A stretch of DNA of 64,000 nucleotides from Metabacillus litoralis (GTDB taxonomy: Bacteria > Bacillota > Bacilli > Bacillales > Bacillaceae), in contig NZ_VOQF01000005.1 in assembly GCF_007994985.1 (NCBI RefSeq), positions 310,001-374,000 of the forward strand, in the 5' to 3' direction. Positions within the stretch are counted from its first letter, which is position 1. Each line of letters opens with the position of its first letter. The notes beneath the pieces were generated by a model, which saw only the letters and a program-made list of their open reading frames with translations, did no database searches and was not told where the DNA came from. Of the stretch, positions 62,463-64,000 are shown in pieces. A program made the position numbers and the translations under genes.

Positions 62463-63332
62463 TTGTCAACAATTCAAATCGGGTTAACTGGCTGGGGTGA
62501 TCATGATTCTCTCTACTCAGCTACAACAAATACATCAAAAAAACTACAAGAATACGCTGCACATTTTCCTACTGTTGAAATTGATGCTAGCTTTTATGCG
62601 ATTCAGCCAGAACGCAATATCAGAAAATGGCTAAAAGAAACTCCTGAAAATTTTCAATTTATACCAAAAGCATATCAAGGAATGACTGGGCATCTTCATG
62701 GAGAGCTTCCTTTTACTACTAAGGAGGAAATGTTCAGTGCATTTATTAAATCTGTAGAGCCTCTAAAAGCTCAGAATAAACTTGCAATGGTTCTATTTCA
62801 ATTTCCACCATGGTATGACTGTACAAAGGAAAATGTTGAATATTTGAAATGGTGTCGAGATCAATTAGGAGACTTAGACGTAGCTCTTGAATTTCGTAAC
62901 AGATCATGGTTTTCACCTGCCTATTACGAAAAAACATTACAGTTCATGGGATCAGAAAAATGGATACATAGTATTGTTGATGAGCCACAGGCTGGAATGA
63001 GGTCGATACCAACAGTCTTACAACCAACTGATCCTAACAAAACGCTTGTCCGGTTACATGGAAGAAATGTACATGGGTGGAATAAACCAGCTTCAGGTGA
63101 GGATTGGAGAGATGTTAGATATTTGTATCGCTATAATCAGGAGGAGTTAGAGACGTGGAAGGAGAATCTTGAAACTCTGCGAAACCATTCAAAAAATATC
63201 TATATGCTGTTTAATAATAATTCTGGTGGAGATGCTGCAGCAAATGCAAAAATGATGATCAATATTCTTGATATAACATATTCCGGTTTAGCAGAAAAAC
63301 AATTAAGCTTGTTTCCTGATGAGGAGAGATAG
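62463..63332 (+). CDS. yunF: DUF72 TIM-barrel protein YunF
   Basis: 289 residues from the TTG at 62463, nine bases after AGAGG; the in-frame ATG at 62454 touches that site. DUF72 fold: IGLTGWGDHDSLY, VEIDASFYAIQ, FQFIPKAYQGMTGH, MVLFQFPPWYDC, VALEFRNRSWF and a late LVRLHGRNVHGWN, which together line a barrel pocket like that of AP-endonuclease/xylose isomerase relatives. Activity is unknown. Adjacent to yunE as in B. subtilis. Confidence 0.88.
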   Translation: MSTIQIGLTGWGDHDSLYSATTNTSKKLQEYAAHFPTVEIDASFYAIQPERNIRKWLKETPENFQFIPKAYQGMTGHLHGELPFTTKEEMFSAFIKSVEPLKAQNKLAMVLFQFPPWYDCTKENVEYLKWCRDQLGDLDVALEFRNRSWFSPAYYEKTLQFMGSEKWIHSIVDEPQAGMRSIPTVLQPTDPNKTLVRLHGRNVHGWNKPASGEDWRDVRYLYRYNQEELETWKENLETLRNHSKNIYMLFNNNSGGDAAANAKMMINILDITYSGLAEKQLSLFPDEER

Positions 63333-63338
63333 AATACT

Positions 63339-64000
63339 GTGGAATGGATTATTTTATTAGTAGTTGGAATCGCTGCTGGTACACTTGGCAGTTTAGTTGG
63401 TTTAGGTGGCGGCATTATTGTTGTTCCAATGTTGCTCTCATTAGGAACATATTTTTCTGGATTTGCTGATGTTTCACCACAGGTTGCAGTTGGTACATCT
63501 CTACTTGTCGTTATTTTCACGGGTCTTTCCTCAACATTAACTTATATGAAGTATAAGAAAGTTGATTATAAAAGTGGGTTAATCTTCTTTATTGGAAGCG
63601 GTCCTGGTGGGATTTTAGGTGCTTATGTTAATAAATTTTTTAACACAACAACATTTTCAATTTGGTTCGGATTGTTTATGATTGTTGTATCAATTCTATT
63701 AATGATCAAAGAAAAATTACCTAAAATGAAGCAAAAAACCGGTAAAACAATCAGCCGTTCCTATATAAATCAAGAAGGAAAGGAACAATTTTATTCTTTT
63801 AAACCTGTTTCAGGAATCATAATAGCCTTTGTTGTTGGGTTTATTTCAGGTTTATTCGGAATAGGTGGAGGAGCTCTTATGGTACCTGCCATGATTTTAT
63901 TGTTTATGTTTCCACCACATATAGCGGTTGCAACTTCCATGTTTATCATCTTTTTATCTGCTACAATTAGTTCAATTACACATATTACATTAGGTAATAT
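63339..64000 (+). CDS. yunE: TSUP-family (TauE/SafE) anion exporter YunE, 3' end outside window
   Basis: 220 residues visible from a GTG at 63339, six bases after yunF (AGGAG at 63322-63326). Membrane protein of the sulfite exporter TauE/SafE family: GTLGSLVGLGGGIIVVPMLL near the N-terminus and its internal repeat FISGLFGIGGGALMVPAMIL at about residues 168-187, the duplicated half-signature of the family. TSUP proteins move small sulfur-containing or organic anions. Truncated by the window edge. Confidence 0.88.
   Translation, partial: MEWIILLVVGIAAGTLGSLVGLGGGIIVVPMLLSLGTYFSGFADVSPQVAVGTSLLVVIFTGLSSTLTYMKYKKVDYKSGLIFFIGSGPGGILGAYVNKFFNTTTFSIWFGLFMIVVSILLMIKEKLPKMKQKTGKTISRSYINQEGKEQFYSFKPVSGIIIAFVVGFISGLFGIGGGALMVPAMILLFMFPPHIAVATSMFIIFLSATISSITHITLGN

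Overview
The window is chromosomal DNA of a low-G+C, endospore-forming member of the Bacillaceae. Four things point this way: strong AGGAGG-type ribosome binding sites with frequent TTG and GTG starts; spore genes (CotF-like coat proteins, a YuzL-type protein, a sporulation-type PAS histidine kinase); signature Bacillus regulators (CsoR, LrpC, CssRS, FadR and Rex sites); and gene order closely following the yus/yur part of the Bacillus subtilis chromosome (yusV, yusU, coat genes, fadM, fadN-fadA-fadE, yusI, gcvH, yusG, yusF, yusE, yusD, metNIQ, yurZ, sufCDSUB). The species cannot be named from the sequence. No tRNA, rRNA, CRISPR array, prophage or transposase gene was seen.

Layout. 1-7 kb: a LysM cell-wall protein running off the left edge, small membrane and lipoprotein genes, the copper regulator/chaperone pair csoR-copZ, lrpC, a CMD-family gene, a PhnA-type zinc ribbon protein, an MFS transporter and an acetyltransferase. 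7-16 kb: a structured intergenic region, a MutS2-like ATPase without Smr domain, an NADH oxidase gene with three Rex operators around a consensus promoter, a membrane GGDEF-EAL protein, and fumarase. 15.6-19.5 kb: the CssRS secretion-stress system, divergent from a 27-codon membrane peptide gene and the protease htrB, then a 51-residue acidic protein. 19.8-30 kb: a PAS histidine kinase, acetyltransferase, manganese catalase, DUF2935 protein, a YkkCD-type SMR pair, a D,D-carboxypeptidase-like protein, TatA, an M3 oligopeptidase and a DAACS symporter. 30-33.5 kb: ktrAB potassium uptake behind a c-di-AMP riboswitch, and a ZIP transporter. 33.7-38.8 kb: a Fur-controlled siderophore uptake locus. 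38.8-47 kb: spore genes, proline dehydrogenase and the FadR-controlled fatty-acid beta-oxidation operon. 47.6-55.8 kb: yusI, gcvH, yusGFED, metY, and metNIQ behind a SAM riboswitch, then yurZ. 56-62 kb: a possible small gene and the sufCDSUB Fe-S assembly operon. 62.4-64 kb: yunF and the start of yunE.

The least-explained content lies between genes. (i) Two families of dispersed palindromic elements have different terminal inverted repeats (GGCTmTGTTAAA and GGCTGGGACATAA) yet share an identical 33-bp GC-rich core; several sit between convergent genes, one carries a strong bidirectional terminator, and element-type ends form the last codons of cssS and apparently of yusD. (ii) A third palindromic family occurs twice. 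(iii) Three 20-21 bp periodic arrays, each just downstream of a coding region, begin with a related leader of the type TTTGTCGATnnnnGTCTAAT. Small unlisted genes, notably the 27-residue membrane peptide in front of htrB and a 66-codon frame that seems to start at ATT, are also worth checking.
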